Shown here piece by piece: positions 18,057 to 28,657 of a DNA stretch of 64,000 nt (positions within the stretch are counted from its first letter, which is position 1; each line of letters starts with the position of its first letter). The notes beneath the pieces were generated by a model, which worked only from the letters and a program-made list of their open reading frames with translations, was not told where the DNA came from and searched no databases. This stretch comes from Advenella kashmirensis WT001 (GTDB lineage: Bacteria > Pseudomonadota > Gammaproteobacteria > Burkholderiales > Burkholderiaceae_B), in assembly GCF_000219915.2 (NCBI RefSeq), contig NC_017964.1, positions 2,418,001 through 2,482,000 on the forward strand, read 5' to 3'. The translations under genes and the position numbers were made by a program.

Positions 18057-18977
18057 TCATCCCGTTTGATGGGCCTGCTTCAGAAAGTCGAGCAATCGCT
18101 GCGCGTCGGGCTTGAGACCAACCGCATTACGCACGCCGACATACAAGGTGCGCTGGCCCCAGTCGTCATCCAGCGCCAGCGCGTGAAGCCCCTTGCCGAT
18201 AATTTCAGGACGGACGGCTTCCAGCGGTAATAAACCAACCCCCAACCCTGCTTCAATCATCCGGCAGATTGCATCAAAGCTGCTGACCTGAACGCGCAAC
18301 CGCAGCGTTTTACCGGCAGCCAGAGCAGCATCCTGCATGCGCACTTGCAAAGAACTGCCATCCGAGAGGCCGACAAAATCATTGTCCAGCACCTGAGCAA
18401 AACGAATCCGCTTGTGTTTTCCCAGTGGATGTCCGCGCGGCACCAGCACCACCAGTTGATCATGACGGTAGAAGTATTTTTCTACCTGACCACTGGGAAT
18501 ATTGTCAGCAAAAATACCGATATCAATTCTTTCCTGGGTGAGCGCTGTAATAATTTCATGACTTAGCTTTTCGTCAAGGCTTAGCCTGATCGCCGGGTGC
18601 GTTCTGGAAAATGCAGCCAGATCGCGAGGCAGAAACTGAATCACAGATGAAGTATTGGCCCAGATTCGCACCTGTCCACGCAAACCGGCAGAATACGCGC
18701 TCATGTCTGAAGTGAGCCGCGTGACAGCGGCAATAACCAATTGCGCATGCTCAACCAACGCATGACCTGCCGGCGTCAGCTCCAGCCCCCTGGCCCGCCG
18801 GATAAACAGTTCACAGCCGATCTGCTTTTCCAGCTCCGAAATTCGCTTGCTAAGCGCCGACAGCGTCATATGTGCGTCCTGCGATGCCCGGGTCAGGTTC
18901 AGCGAACGTGCCGCCAGCAAAAACAATCTGAGTGTCTGTGGATCGAAGCGCGACAAATTCACGGGTTCAGGCAGCAT
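18057..18977 (-). CDS. LysR-family transcriptional regulator
   Basis: A 306-residue LysR protein. The winged helix-turn-helix is at residues 8-65 (FDPQTLRLFLLAARSLNLTR ... LSALSKRISELEKQIG) and the periplasmic-binding-like effector domain follows (IDIGIFADNI, LVPRGHPL, GLGVGLLPLEA). The start at 18977 (MLPEPVNLS) fits the family and overlaps the end of the upstream MmyB-type regulator gene by 11 bases, so the two are probably translated together. The longer frame to 19250 is the shadow of that gene. It lies directly upstream of the CoA transferase cluster and is its likely regulator. Confidence 0.9.
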   Translation of the reverse strand: MLPEPVNLSRFDPQTLRLFLLAARSLNLTRASQDAHMTLSALSKRISELEKQIGCELFIRRARGLELTPAGHALVEHAQLVIAAVTRLTSDMSAYSAGLRGQVRIWANTSSVIQFLPRDLAAFSRTHPAIRLSLDEKLSHEIITALTQERIDIGIFADNIPSGQVEKYFYRHDQLVVLVPRGHPLGKHKRIRFAQVLDNDFVGLSDGSSLQVRMQDAALAAGKTLRLRVQVSSFDAICRMIEAGLGVGLLPLEAVRPEIIGKGLHALALDDDWGQRTLYVGVRNAVGLKPDAQRLLDFLKQAHQTG

Positions 18978-19883
18978 GGGTTTGCATCCTTCTGGACAAA
19001 ATGTCGCGATTCGCCTGATCGACGGGCACATACACAAGCAGGCGCTCACCAGCCATCGGCATACTCCACCAATTGGTCTGCAGTACCTCCAGCGTACCAA
19101 GGCCGGCGTAGTTGTAGCGCACGATATGATCCATGGTGGCGCACACGCGGTTCTGGTGCCAGATATCGGCAAATTCCGAAGAACAGCCAAGCAAACGCTG
19201 CAAATAGCGTTCCCAGGCGGGATCGCCCAGATGCGCGGCCATCTGCGCACGCAGCCTTGCCGCCATGTGCGCGATCGTATCTGGCAGATCCTGAGTGACC
19301 TGCCTGATCTGCGGATCGGTCAGCACCAGATAAATACAATTGCGATCTTCGGGGGAGATCTGATTCAGGTCGCGATCGATCATGCGGCAGAATGCATCGT
19401 TAAAGGCAACGATATCGTATCTGGCATTTTGCACAATCGCCGGTAAAGGGCGCAATTGGTCCAATATGGTCTGTATTGCATTTGGCATCATGCGGCAGAT
19501 TTTCCCGGACACGGCTGAAGCCGGGCTGGCCAGTCCTGCCAGCGTAAAGATATAGCGCGTTTCCGTCTCGGTGCACTGTAGTGCAGATGCCACAGCCTGC
19601 AACACTTTGGGTGACACGCGTATGGGGCGTCCCTGTTCGAGTTTGGTATACCAGGTGATACCGATTTCAGCCAGTTGCGCTACTTCTTCGCGGCGCAGCC
19701 CGGGCGTGCGGGTACGCCCATACCCTTGGCAGTCTCCAGGCGGCGCGGATCAAGGCTTTCACGTCGGGCGCGCAGAAACATGCCCAACTCCATCGCCCGA
19801 TCTACCCTATCGTCAACAGGTGTTTTTTGGCTCTCCTGTGCCGTATGCGTTATAACGGCGGTCATGTTGTCAGTCAATTTCAT
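18967..19883 (-). CDS. XRE-family regulator with MmyB-like ligand-binding domain, one frameshift
   Basis: Helix-turn-helix regulator of the MmyB type. The N-terminal segment (RAMELGMFLRARRESLDP) leads into the HTH; one base missing in the GGG run 19710-19712 breaks the frame, and adding it gives RTPGLRREEVAQLAEIGITW with YTKLEQGR, the classical motif. The C-terminal domain (SPKVLQAVASAL ... FNDAFCRMID ... HQNRVC) matches the PAS-like MmyB ligand domain. Start 19883 has AGGAG before it. It overlaps the LysR gene downstream. Such regulators often sense fatty-acid-like ligands, though this is not shown here. Confidence 0.87.
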
Positions 19884-20148
19884 TTTCACTCCTGCCGGTG
19901 GGGCAGCACTGTTGCAACGGTCTTTACAAACGTGATGGCACCAGGCAAGCGCATTTGTTGCCTGCCTGCATTCATCCACATCCTGTTGCGATCACGATTG
20001 CATTATTGTGACCAGGGCCGCCGCATCGGTAACACGGCCACGCTAGCGTATCAGACCAACACTATTTATACCAGGCTAAACAGGCTCTGGTACCCGTCTA
20101 AAAACATACTCATAATACTTCATCGATGATATTTTTCCAGGATTTTTT

Positions 20149-21593
20149 ATGATGTCAGATGCACCGCAGGATACCCGCCGCCTTGACAATGCCGGCCTGT
20201 CTGTCCTGCTGGCGGGCATGTTTTTGCCGCAAATAGACTTTTCCATTATCAACGTGGCACTGGACTCCGTTGCTCGCTCCCTGCACGCAACCGAGTATGA
20301 GCTTGAGCTGATGGTCGCGGTATACGGCGTGGCTTTCGCCGTGATGCTGGCAATGGGAGGCAGGCTGGGCGATATGTACGGACGACGGCGCCTTTTCAAT
20401 ATCGGCGTATTGCTCTTTGGTATTTCATCGCTGCTTTGTGGTATTGCACCCAGCATTTCTCTCCTTTTGCTGGCCCGTACACTGCAAGGGGTCGCGGCTG
20501 CCTGCTGGTGCCGCAAATATTGGCGACGATCCACGTTTGCCTCAAGGGCCACTCACACTCCCGCGCCATTGGCCTCTATAGTTCGATAGGTGGCCTGTCA
20601 TTCATTATTGGGCAAGTACTGGGAGGCTTCCTGGTCCATGCCAATATCGCCGGGTCGGAATGGCGCAGCATTTTTCTGATCAATTTGCCGGTGTGTGCTG
20701 CCGTCTTGTTCTTATCATCACGCCATATCCCCGAAACCCGCCGGGAGAACCCGGCAGGCATCGATGGTCCGGGCACGCTCTTGCTGGCCTTGCTCATTAT
20801 CAGTATTTTGCTACCTGTCGCACTGGGCCCGTCCATGCACTGGCACTGGCTATGCCTGGCCGCGCTCGCTTGCGCAGTACCGCTGGCCATTGCGCTCTGG
20901 AAAACAGAGGTCCGTCAGGAGCGCAGGGGCGTCCTGCCCTTATTGCCGCCTTCCCTGCTGCGGCTGCCCACCGTGCGTTTCGGTTTTTTCACCGCCATCC
21001 TTTTTTTCGCTTGCTGGAGCGGCTTCATGTTCGTGCTCGCGCTCACGCTACAGGCAGGCGCCGGTCTGACACCCTTGCAATCGGGTAATTCTTTTATTGC
21101 GCTGGGCGTCTTCTTTTTTGCGGGCTCGCTGCTGAGCACCCGCGTGGTGGCCCGGATAGGACTGCTCCCAACGCTCATCCTGGGTTGCGCCATGGTCATT
21201 CCGGGTCTGCTCATCCTGCTATGGGTCTTGCAACAGGTATGGCCCGCCCCAAACCTTCTGTCGCTGACTATTCCTTCTCTGTTCATCGGTATCGGCCAGG
21301 CGTTTATTGTGGGTGCCTTTTACCGCATCGGCATGTCGCAGATCCCGCCAGACCAGGCCGGTTCTGGCAGCGCAATGTTATCGACAATACAACAGGCGTC
21401 TATGGGCTTTGGACCGGCGCTGCTGGGCGTCGTGTTTTCGCAATCGCTGCTGCAAGGCCGTAACTACCAACACGCCTTCAATGCCAGCGTACAGCTTGAA
21501 ATGGTGCTATTGGGCGCTTTGATGGCCGTATCAATCTGGTATTTCCTGCGCACGCGCAGCCGGACACGACTGGCTGTTCAGGGCAATACCTGA
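20149..21593 (+). CDS. MFS transporter, DHA2 (14-TM EmrB/QacA) type, one frameshift
   Basis: Starts MMSDAPQDTRRLDNAGLSVL and has the drug:H+ antiporter motifs GGRLGDMYGRRRLF after helix 2 and, once the frame is repaired, the helix 5 region. The break is near 20502: one base added after GCTGCC gives AAxLVPQILATIHVC and joins the second part to the stop at 21593, about 480 residues in all. There are about 14 hydrophobic segments. Probably an inner-membrane multidrug or metabolite exporter. No membrane-fusion partner or regulator is adjacent. Confidence 0.88.
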
Positions 21594-21882
21594 TCAGCAA
21601 ACAGCGACCGGCACATAAACGGGCGCAAAGTTGCGTACTTCTATCGCACTTTATACCGCGTTTATATCGTCCGGTTTCTATCGCCTGAGCGGGTGAACAT
21701 ATCGCCTGCGCAGCTCAACAGTTGTGATAATGACAACACTCGGCGTTGGAAAGCTCAACCAGCAACCACATACGCTGGTGTTGTCAGGGTAAATCCTCTA
21801 CCATAAGAGCCAGGATTTACCCCAGTACCTTTTGCCGGACACTGCACCCGTGACAGCCCCGGCCTGCAGCCTTCGGAATCAC

Positions 21883-22797
21883 ATGACTCAGCCGACTTCG
21901 CCAATATCCAGCCCCCTGCCCGGAATCCTTTCCCTGCTGGTGGCGATGTCGGTGCTGTCCACACTGGATGCCACCGGCAAATGGTTGATGTCTGTCGGCG
22001 TTCCACTCCTTGTACTATGTTGGGTGCGCTATTCGGTGCATCTGATTCTGGTGGCGTCAATTGTCATACCGGCCAGAGGCTGGCAGATCCTGAAAACCAA
22101 AAAACCGGTGGAACAATTGCTGCGTGGCGTGTTCATGCTCACGTCCACCATGGTGTTTTTCACGACGTTACGCTACCTGCCCCAGGCCCAGGCCACCGCG
22201 ATCAATTTTATTGCTCCGCTTATTCTTCTGGCGGTCGCGCCGTGGATACTCAAGGAAAAAGCGATGCTATCACGGTGGGTTGCCGCGATCGTGGGGTTTC
22301 TTGGTATTCTGATTGTGATCCGTCCGTCAGGTGGGCTTGATCCTACCGGGGTATTTTTCGGGTTATCCAATGCGGTGATTTTTTCCTTGCAGTTTATCGC
22401 CAACAGGAGACTGGCCGGCGACAACCCATTTACCACGCTGATCTGGAGCGGACTGTTTGGCACCGTGGTGCTAACCGTATATACGCTGTTTACAATCGAC
22501 CAAGTCGTGCAGGTGCTCGCCGTGCTGGATCTGAAGCAATGGCTGTTGCTGCTGTCTACCGGCATTACAGGCGGCTTGGGCCATCTGTTGCAGATTCAGG
22601 CATATCGCCAGGCGCCGGCATCGCTTTTGTCACCCTTTGTTTATCTGCAAATTATCAGCGCAACCGCATTGGGCTGGCTGATATGGAACCAGTTTCCCGA
22701 CGGCATCACCTGGCTTGGCATCGGTGTTATCTGCGCCAGCGGTATCGGTATTACGCTGTATGAACTGCGTTCCAGGCCGGTGCCGGTCGCCGCCTGA
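21883..22797 (+). CDS. EamA/DMT-family transporter
   Basis: A ~304-residue drug/metabolite transporter with about ten hydrophobic segments in two EamA repeats (PGILSLLVAMSVLSTLDATG ... and the second from GVFFGLSNAVIFSLQFIANR). I take the ATG at 21883 (MTQPTSPISS), as the family N-terminus lies shortly after it; the frame is open from 21832. It stands alone between the MFS gene and the convergent mgtC-like gene. Substrate unknown; relatives export amino acids, nucleosides or S-adenosylmethionine-type compounds. Confidence 0.9.
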   Translation: MTQPTSPISSPLPGILSLLVAMSVLSTLDATGKWLMSVGVPLLVLCWVRYSVHLILVASIVIPARGWQILKTKKPVEQLLRGVFMLTSTMVFFTTLRYLPQAQATAINFIAPLILLAVAPWILKEKAMLSRWVAAIVGFLGILIVIRPSGGLDPTGVFFGLSNAVIFSLQFIANRRLAGDNPFTTLIWSGLFGTVVLTVYTLFTIDQVVQVLAVLDLKQWLLLLSTGITGGLGHLLQIQAYRQAPASLLSPFVYLQIISATALGWLIWNQFPDGITWLGIGVICASGIGITLYELRSRPVPVAA

Positions 22798-22862
22798 CAC
22801 CTTTCACATTTGAATTGGCGTGCACTGTGTTCGGGGGTACTTCTGATTGGCTGCGCACATCC

Positions 22863-23564
22863 CTACCACGAGTACGGGTCAATGTCCTCGTCGGAAGCCC
22901 GTTCTGAAATGGATTCAAGACCCGGAATGTCCTTGAATTTGCTGCGAATCACGCCGTATTCCTGCGGTGACATTCGGGAAAAGACAACATACACGCTATC
23001 GTATTCTTCTTTTTCAGACGGCTGCACAATAAACTGCTTGACCCGATTCGCACTCACACCAAGCGCCTGGTTGAAGATACCCAGGGTTAATTGCCCGCGC
23101 CTGACCTTGATAGTGACATGACGCCGCTGATGGTAGGCGATAAAGCGTTTTTCCAGTGGCTTGATGCCGGCCAATATCAGCAAAATGATAATCGTTGCCG
23201 AAATGGACGGAATATACAATCCGCCGCCTACGGCAAGCCCGACGCCGGCAACCGACCAAACGCTGGCTGCGGTTGTCAGGCCGCGAATAACCTGCCCGCG
23301 CGCAAGAATGGCGCCTGCGCCCAGAAAACCGATACCCGATACTACTTGTGCAGCGACCCGCGATGGATCCAGGGTGACATGCTCACCCAGCGCATCCGAA
23401 AAACCATATATGGAAACAATCATGATCAGTGCAGATCCTACGCACACAAGCATATGGGTTCGTAGCCCCGCCGCCCAGGACAATCGCTCTCGTTCGAATC
23501 CGATAACACTGCCCAGCACCGCTGACATGACCAGCCTTCCTACCAGTTCCAGTTCTGACGCCAT
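22863..23564 (-). CDS. MgtC/SapB family membrane protein
   Basis: A 233-residue protein with the MgtC N-terminal membrane domain: LVMSAVLGSVIGFERERLSW, LRTHMLVCVGSALIMIVS, RVAAQVVSGIGFLGAGAI and GLTTAASVWSVAGVGLAVG, four to five helices. A soluble ACT-like C-terminal domain follows from residue ~150. Start 23564 has AGGA eight bases before it; the frame upstream to 23654 is not needed. MgtC-family proteins act in magnesium or phosphate homeostasis and in control of F-type ATP synthase in pathogens; the role here is unknown. No Mg-responsive leader is evident upstream. Confidence 0.9.
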   Translation of the reverse strand: MASELELVGRLVMSAVLGSVIGFERERLSWAAGLRTHMLVCVGSALIMIVSIYGFSDALGEHVTLDPSRVAAQVVSGIGFLGAGAILARGQVIRGLTTAASVWSVAGVGLAVGGGLYIPSISATIIILLILAGIKPLEKRFIAYHQRRHVTIKVRRGQLTLGIFNQALGVSANRVKQFIVQPSEKEEYDSVYVVFSRMSPQEYGVIRSKFKDIPGLESISERASDEDIDPYSW

Positions 23565-24050
23565 TGCCGATTTCCTCGTTCGTTTCAGTTGTACCCGCAA
23601 CCGGTCAACCGATGCACGATCCACCATCGATACGATTGTGATACGCCGCGACATTCGCTTTCAGGCAGCCGGGATCGCCCGCGTTACCCTTTTTCTTAAT
23701 ACGCTTTCCTGGCAATACTGTTTTTTTATTTTTTTATTCCGCTTGCAGTATAGCAGGATCATCCTGTCTTCAAACAGCAGCCGTTTCGTACGGCAGCGGC
23801 GTAACCTGTGCATGCTATCGGCCTGCAGTGAGCAGGTTTATCGATTTTTTACAGGGTGCGCCGTCCTTTACCCGCCTGCAGCGCCCGGTTTAACGCTGCA
23901 AATTGCGCTCCCCTTGCTGCAAGGCGAACGTTCAGGGCGAGCGCTGTAACGCTGTAATATAGCCCCGCCTTCTCAGAAAAAAACCTTCTGTTGCCCTGCA
24001 CAGACAGTATGCTATATTCGGCTTTTTCCCCTAACCACACATCCTACCTC
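23565..24050. other. Intergenic region between mgtC-like gene and cysK
   Basis: About 490 bases between divergent genes. It has T-rich stretches near 23710-23740 and no supported gene. It must contain the promoters of both neighbours. No clear riboswitch or attenuator was found by eye. Confidence 0.4.
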
Positions 24051-24968
24051 ATGAAAGCAGAATCCGTACTTGACACTATTGGTCAAACTCCACATATCCG
24101 TTTTTCCCGTATGTTCCCCGGCCAGCAGCAAGTCTGGATCAAGGCAGAGCGGTTCAATCCTGGTGGTTCGCTAAAAGACCGCGCTGCCCTTTCCATGATT
24201 GAAGCGGCCGAACGGTCCGGCCAACTCAAGCCAGGCGCGACCATTATCGAACCAACCTCCGGCAACACCGGCGTTGGCCTGGCCATGGTGGCAGCAATCA
24301 AAGGTTATAAGCTTATTCTTGTCATGCCTGAAAGCATGAGTATAGAACGACGTCGCCTGATCAAAGCCTATGGCGCCCAGTTTGACCTGACCCCCAAAGA
24401 AAAAGGAATGAAAGGCGCCATTGCGCGCGCTGTCGAACTGGCTGAACAAACACCTGGCGCATGGATTCCTCAGCAGTTTGACAATCCGGCTAATCCACTG
24501 GTGCATGCCGAGCGTACAGCGAAGGAAATTCTCGACGATTTTCCTGAAGGACTGGACTTTCTGATTACCGCTGTTGGTACCGGCGGCCATATTACCGGCA
24601 TCGCCCGTACCCTGAAAAAACATTGGCCGCAATTGAAAGTACTGGCTGTTGAACCTGCCGCCTCTGCGGTCATCGCGGGCGGCGAACCCGGCCCGCATGC
24701 CCTGCAGGGCATTGGAGCCGGCTTCATTCCCGTCAATCTGGACATGAGCCTGCTGGACGGCACAATTTCTGTTGAGGTCCCCGAATCGCTGGATTATGCC
24801 CGCCGCGCAGCTACGCAGGAAGGGCTGCTGGTTGGTATCAGCAGCGGCGCAACACTGGCGGCAATTGCAAAAACCTTACCCAGCTTGCCCGCCAACGCCA
24901 AAATAATGGGGATCAATTATGATACCGGCGAGCGGTATCTTTCGGTCAACGGTTTTTTGCCTGAGTAA
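24051..24968 (+). CDS. cysK: Cysteine synthase A (O-acetylserine sulfhydrylase)
   Basis: A 305-residue PLP enzyme that makes cysteine from O-acetylserine and sulfide in the cytoplasm. It has the Schiff-base lysine in [12 protein letters not shown], the substrate loop [13 protein letters not shown], the PLP phosphate loop VGTGGHITG and the C-terminal GISSGA. The start is ATG 24051 ([14 protein letters not shown]), matching the family; the frame from 23991 is longer than needed. It could also be annotated as the CysM-type isozyme. It is monocistronic. Confidence 0.93.
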   Translation: MKAESVLDTIGQTPHIRFSRMFPGQQQVWIKAERFNPGGSLKDRAALSMIEAAERSGQLKPGATIIEPTSGNTGVGLAMVAAIKGYKLILVMPESMSIERRRLIKAYGAQFDLTPKEKGMKGAIARAVELAEQTPGAWIPQQFDNPANPLVHAERTAKEILDDFPEGLDFLITAVGTGGHITGIARTLKKHWPQLKVLAVEPAASAVIAGGEPGPHALQGIGAGFIPVNLDMSLLDGTISVEVPESLDYARRAATQEGLLVGISSGATLAAIAKTLPSLPANAKIMGINYDTGERYLSVNGFLPE

Positions 24969-25114
24969 CAACAGGCAAGCGATGCAAGGCCCTGGACAAG
25001 GCTGGACAGAATGACAAGTGCAATCTCTAGTTCTGTCTGCCGATACCCGGGCAAGCGTTTCACAATGGCCACAAGAGCCAGTAGCAATCAATATCAAAAC
25101 AAGGAGACAGTAGA

Positions 25115-26808
25115 GTGAATCATGACCTATTTCGTTTAAAGCCCCATGCACTGGCGATCGTGGCGCTCAGCCTGGCTGCCACGCTGGCCCATGCGGCCAA
25201 TACGGGCGAACTGCCCTGCAAGACAACGGCCGAATGCGAGCAGCAGGCCATCAAGGCAGGCGCCATAGCCAAGCCGATTTCCAGCAAGGCGACCAGCAAG
25301 AATGATGAAAAGGAAGACCAGTTCTACTGGATTGGCAAGATCAACAAGGCCTCCGCTGTGATGCTGACCGAGGAGAAAATTGTTGAGCCTGAAATGGGCG
25401 CAAAGCTTGCCAGCGGCGTTGCCTATTCGCTGGCGCAATCAGAAAAGTCTGACGGCAAGCGGCCCAAAGATGTGCTGCAAATTGAAAAAATCATCACAGA
25501 TGAAATCGGCCCGGATGCCTCTCTGATCCATACCGGGCGCAGTCGCCAGGATATGTACGCAACCTACCGGATGGCCAAACTGCGCAATCAGGTGCTGGAC
25601 TATTCGGACGCGCTGAACAAATTACGGACCGCGTTGCTTGCGGCCGCAGCCAAAAACGTCAACACCATTGTGCCGGCCTATACCAATGGTGTGCAGGCCA
25701 TGCCCATTAGCTATGCGCATTACCTGCTGGCTTACGAGGCCTCTTTTGCCAGGGACGCGCAACGTATTCACGAACTGTACAAACGCATGAACCTGTCTGC
25801 CATGGGCACCGCTGTGCTTGCCAATTCGAGCTGGCCGCTGAACCGTGAACGTATGGCTGCCCTGCTGGGCTTTGACGGCATTATTGAAAATTCCCTGGAC
25901 TCCAGTCAGGTCGCCCCTTCCGATGTATCCCTGGAAGCTACGAGCATTCCGTCGTCTTCGGCCATTCGCCTGGGCGTCCTGCTGCAGGACATTCATACAC
26001 AGTACCACCAGACTCGCCCATGGCTGTTGCTGGATGAAGGCAGCACCTATACCAGTAGCGCCATGCCGCAAAAACGCAATCCCGGCGTGATCATGCGTGC
26101 CCGCGAAGCGGCATCCAATGTGGTCGGCCTGGCGCAAACTGTCATATTCCGGGCGCACAACGTAACCACGGGCATGACCGACTATAAATCGTCATGGGAC
26201 GACCTGAGCCTTTTTCCACAGGCGATCAAAATGGTCGACAATGTCAATACCGTGCTGAACGCCCTCAATGTGAACGCAAAACGGTCTCTTGAGGAACTGG
26301 AAGACGACTGGACGACGTCCATGGAACTGGCTGAAGCCCTGCAAAAGGAACATCAGATCCCCTTCCGTGTAGGCCACAGCTTTGCTTCAGCCATTGTGAC
26401 CGAAGCGCGCGCCAACGGCTTCAAGCCCAAAGACTTTCCGTATGCCAAGCCGCTGAACTGTATACGAAGGCACTACAGAAATATAAATTGCCTGAGGCCA
26501 CATTTCCTATCAATGAAGCCCATTTCCGGGAAGTACTGTCGCCCGAGTTCATGGTCAAGACCAGAGTGGGTACTGGCGGGCCGCAACCGGCAGAAGTGGA
26601 ACGCATGCTAACCGAAAGCAACAAACGCTTGAGTGACGATAAGGCCTGGATGCAGTCGACGCGAGACAAACTGGCGCAGGCAGACAAAACGCTGGACGAG
26701 GCATTTACAAAACTGAAAGGCTCGGCAGATCAACAGACTGGCAAGCCGTCCTCTGAAGGCGCATCTTCAAAGCCAGCAGCGTCATCAAAAGACAAGCCCA
26801 AAGGATAA
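25115..26808 (+). CDS. Exported argininosuccinate-lyase-like protein (fumarase/aspartase superfamily), one frameshift
   Basis: Unusual member of the argininosuccinate lyase family with a cleavable signal peptide (residues 1-27, ending LAHAA), so it should act in the periplasm. ASL features are clear: HTGRSRQDMYAT at 139-150, and the superfamily signature SSAMPQKRNP at 314-323. In the third conserved block, where ASL has Y-T-H-x-Q-x-A-Q with the catalytic His, this protein has YTNGVQAMP, with Asn191 in place of the His. One G is missing at 26452; adding it gives AELYTKALQKYKLPEATF and a C-terminus with an Ala/Ser/Lys-rich tail to 26808. Strong terminator follows. Confidence 0.85.
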
Positions 26809-26864
26809 TGGATGACGATGCGGATTCATTGGAGCAGGAAACTCCACATTTCGCGTAACAACAA

Positions 26865-26894
26865 CAAAAAAACCACCCCAAAGGGTGTTTTTTC
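26865..26894. terminator. Bidirectional rho-independent terminator
   Basis: A CACCC-CAAA-GGGTG hairpin has an A-run before it and a T-run after it, so it can stop transcription in both directions. It lies between the convergent lyase-like gene (+) and the porin gene (-). Confidence 0.85.
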
Positions 26895-26929
26895 TGCTCT
26901 ATGAAAACATCGCCAGGCGATGCATGTCA

Positions 26930-28201
26930 TTAGAAGCGGTGTTGCAGACCAACGCCAATCAGTGTGGATTTCAGTTTAACGTTACCCCTGTGGAGTGATT
27001 CGTCAAACTTCATTTTGCCTACACCATAAGAGGCGGCAGCATAAACGCGGGTACGCTTGGACAGGCCTTGTACATAGCCCACGCTGAAAATATTCAGCTT
27101 GCCTTTCATACCATCAAATGCGTCAGCTTTATTTTTAGACGTATTGCCCTGGTATGAGAACAGGACGGTACCAGTGTCGCTCACAGGTGCACTCAGACCA
27201 ACCATCCAGGACTGTTGACGGAAGCCGTTGGTTTGTGTGTAGTCCCAGTTGGCTCCAGGCTTGCCAGCGTCGCCTGGAATATATACGCTAGTATAGTCAG
27301 CCAGATTCCCGTTCAAGCCAACGCCACTCACATCTTTCGCATTGGTAACTGCACCGCGGATCTGACCATAGCCAAGGTGCAGTTTGACGACGTCAAAGTC
27401 ATAGGCGCCAAACAGGTTCCACATGTGAGTGGTGCCTTTGGTTGTTGTATCGAAAGGTACCTCTTCACCCGTTTTTTTATCAAGATTGTAGCCGCGATTA
27501 CGAACATCGGTGCGGAAACGGTCATAGGCAAGTCCGACTGAAACCGGACCATTGTCAAAGCCCAGGCCCATTGATAACCAATTGGAGGTGTCACGCTTTT
27601 CAGTCTCTTTCTCGTCTATTTCAGATGACGATTTTTCGTGAGAGCCGGAATAAGCAATACCGAATTTGAAGCCGCCGAAATCAGGGGACATATACTTAAA
27701 GGAGTTGTCCATACGAGCAGAAGGAGAATCACCGAATGCACCGTTAACAACACCAGCCTGAAGAACACCGGTGCCGAAAGGATCAATTCCAGAAACCACG
27801 TCGTCGGCCACGTTGTACTGGCGCCCCAGGGTCAAGGTACCCCAACTATCTCCGGTCAGACCGATAATGGCTTTGCGACCGAACAGACGTTTACTTTGTT
27901 TAGATTCGCCCGTACCCAGATCAAAGCCGCTTTCCAGCTGGAAAATGGCGCTAGTGCCGTTACCCAGGTCTTCAGTACCTTTCAGGCCCCAACGGTTGCC
28001 ATTCAGAATACCGTTAATCATGCCAACGGTGCGTTTTTCTTTCCAGCTTTCACCTTTGAACTTGGTTGCGTCTTGCGTAATTTTGGTCTTGGTATAACCG
28101 ATACCGCCGTCAACCAGACCGTACAGCGTGACAGAAGTTGCAGCTTGCGCCACACCGGTAGCTGCACCGAGCAGCACGATAGATTGCAATGCCTTTTTCA
28201 T
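26930..28201 (-). CDS. Gram-negative general porin (trimeric beta-barrel)
   Basis: A 423-residue outer-membrane porin of the betaproteobacterial OmpC/Omp32 type. The signal peptide is MKKALQSIVLLGAATGVAQA, followed by TSVTLYGLVDGGIGYTKT; the conserved GNRWGLKGTEDLGNGTSA, FQLESGFDLGTG, and SWGTLTLGRQYN segments follow, and the protein ends in HRF with the C-terminal aromatic needed for Bam recognition. GGAG lies nine bases before ATG 28201. A related porin gene lies just upstream on the same strand (28658-29833), suggesting an old tandem duplication. Confidence 0.95.
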   Translation of the reverse strand: MKKALQSIVLLGAATGVAQAATSVTLYGLVDGGIGYTKTKITQDATKFKGESWKEKRTVGMINGILNGNRWGLKGTEDLGNGTSAIFQLESGFDLGTGESKQSKRLFGRKAIIGLTGDSWGTLTLGRQYNVADDVVSGIDPFGTGVLQAGVVNGAFGDSPSARMDNSFKYMSPDFGGFKFGIAYSGSHEKSSSEIDEKETEKRDTSNWLSMGLGFDNGPVSVGLAYDRFRTDVRNRGYNLDKKTGEEVPFDTTTKGTTHMWNLFGAYDFDVVKLHLGYGQIRGAVTNAKDVSGVGLNGNLADYTSVYIPGDAGKPGANWDYTQTNGFRQQSWMVGLSAPVSDTGTVLFSYQGNTSKNKADAFDGMKGKLNIFSVGYVQGLSKRTRVYAAASYGVGKMKFDESLHRGNVKLKSTLIGVGLQHRF

Positions 28202-28657
28202 ATTGAATACTCCATTTACAAATTTCATTCCGGCGTACCGGATTACTTCAACACCTTTGGGCTAGCGGTATGACACCGGCCAGCTTCACCGGATTAACCG
28301 GTAGCTCGACACCATGATTGTCGGGTTTGCCTGTACGTAAAGAGCAAACACGCCAACCATGTTGACAAACCACTGCATACGGGCCCGCTTATCTTTTCGA
28401 ATCAAAGGGTTACGGAAGCAGCTTGAGGAGTATTGTATTTTTGAGGGGCTGTTCATCGCCTTGATCCATGTAAAGGAAAAAAGCTTGGAAAACATGTATA
28501 TGGAGTTGTCGCGCGCAACTGGCGCGATAGCAGGCATGACGCCGCACTCAGTGTAGAAACGGCCTGTGACGCCAAGAAAATACGGCAATAGCAAAAGCCT
28601 GAAAGATGTCGCTTTTACGCATCAATCAGGCATTTTTACGACATTTTGGATGGACGT
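28202..28657. other. Intergenic region between the two porin genes
   Basis: About 455 bases with the promoter of the downstream porin. Near 28597-28640 there is a GCCTGA / TCAGGC inverted repeat just after the upstream porin stop, a possible weak terminator. No gene is supported. Confidence 0.4.

Noticed and set aside
18978..19250. N-terminal extension of the LysR protein
   Set aside because: These residues are the shadow frame of the MmyB-type regulator gene, which has strong family support.
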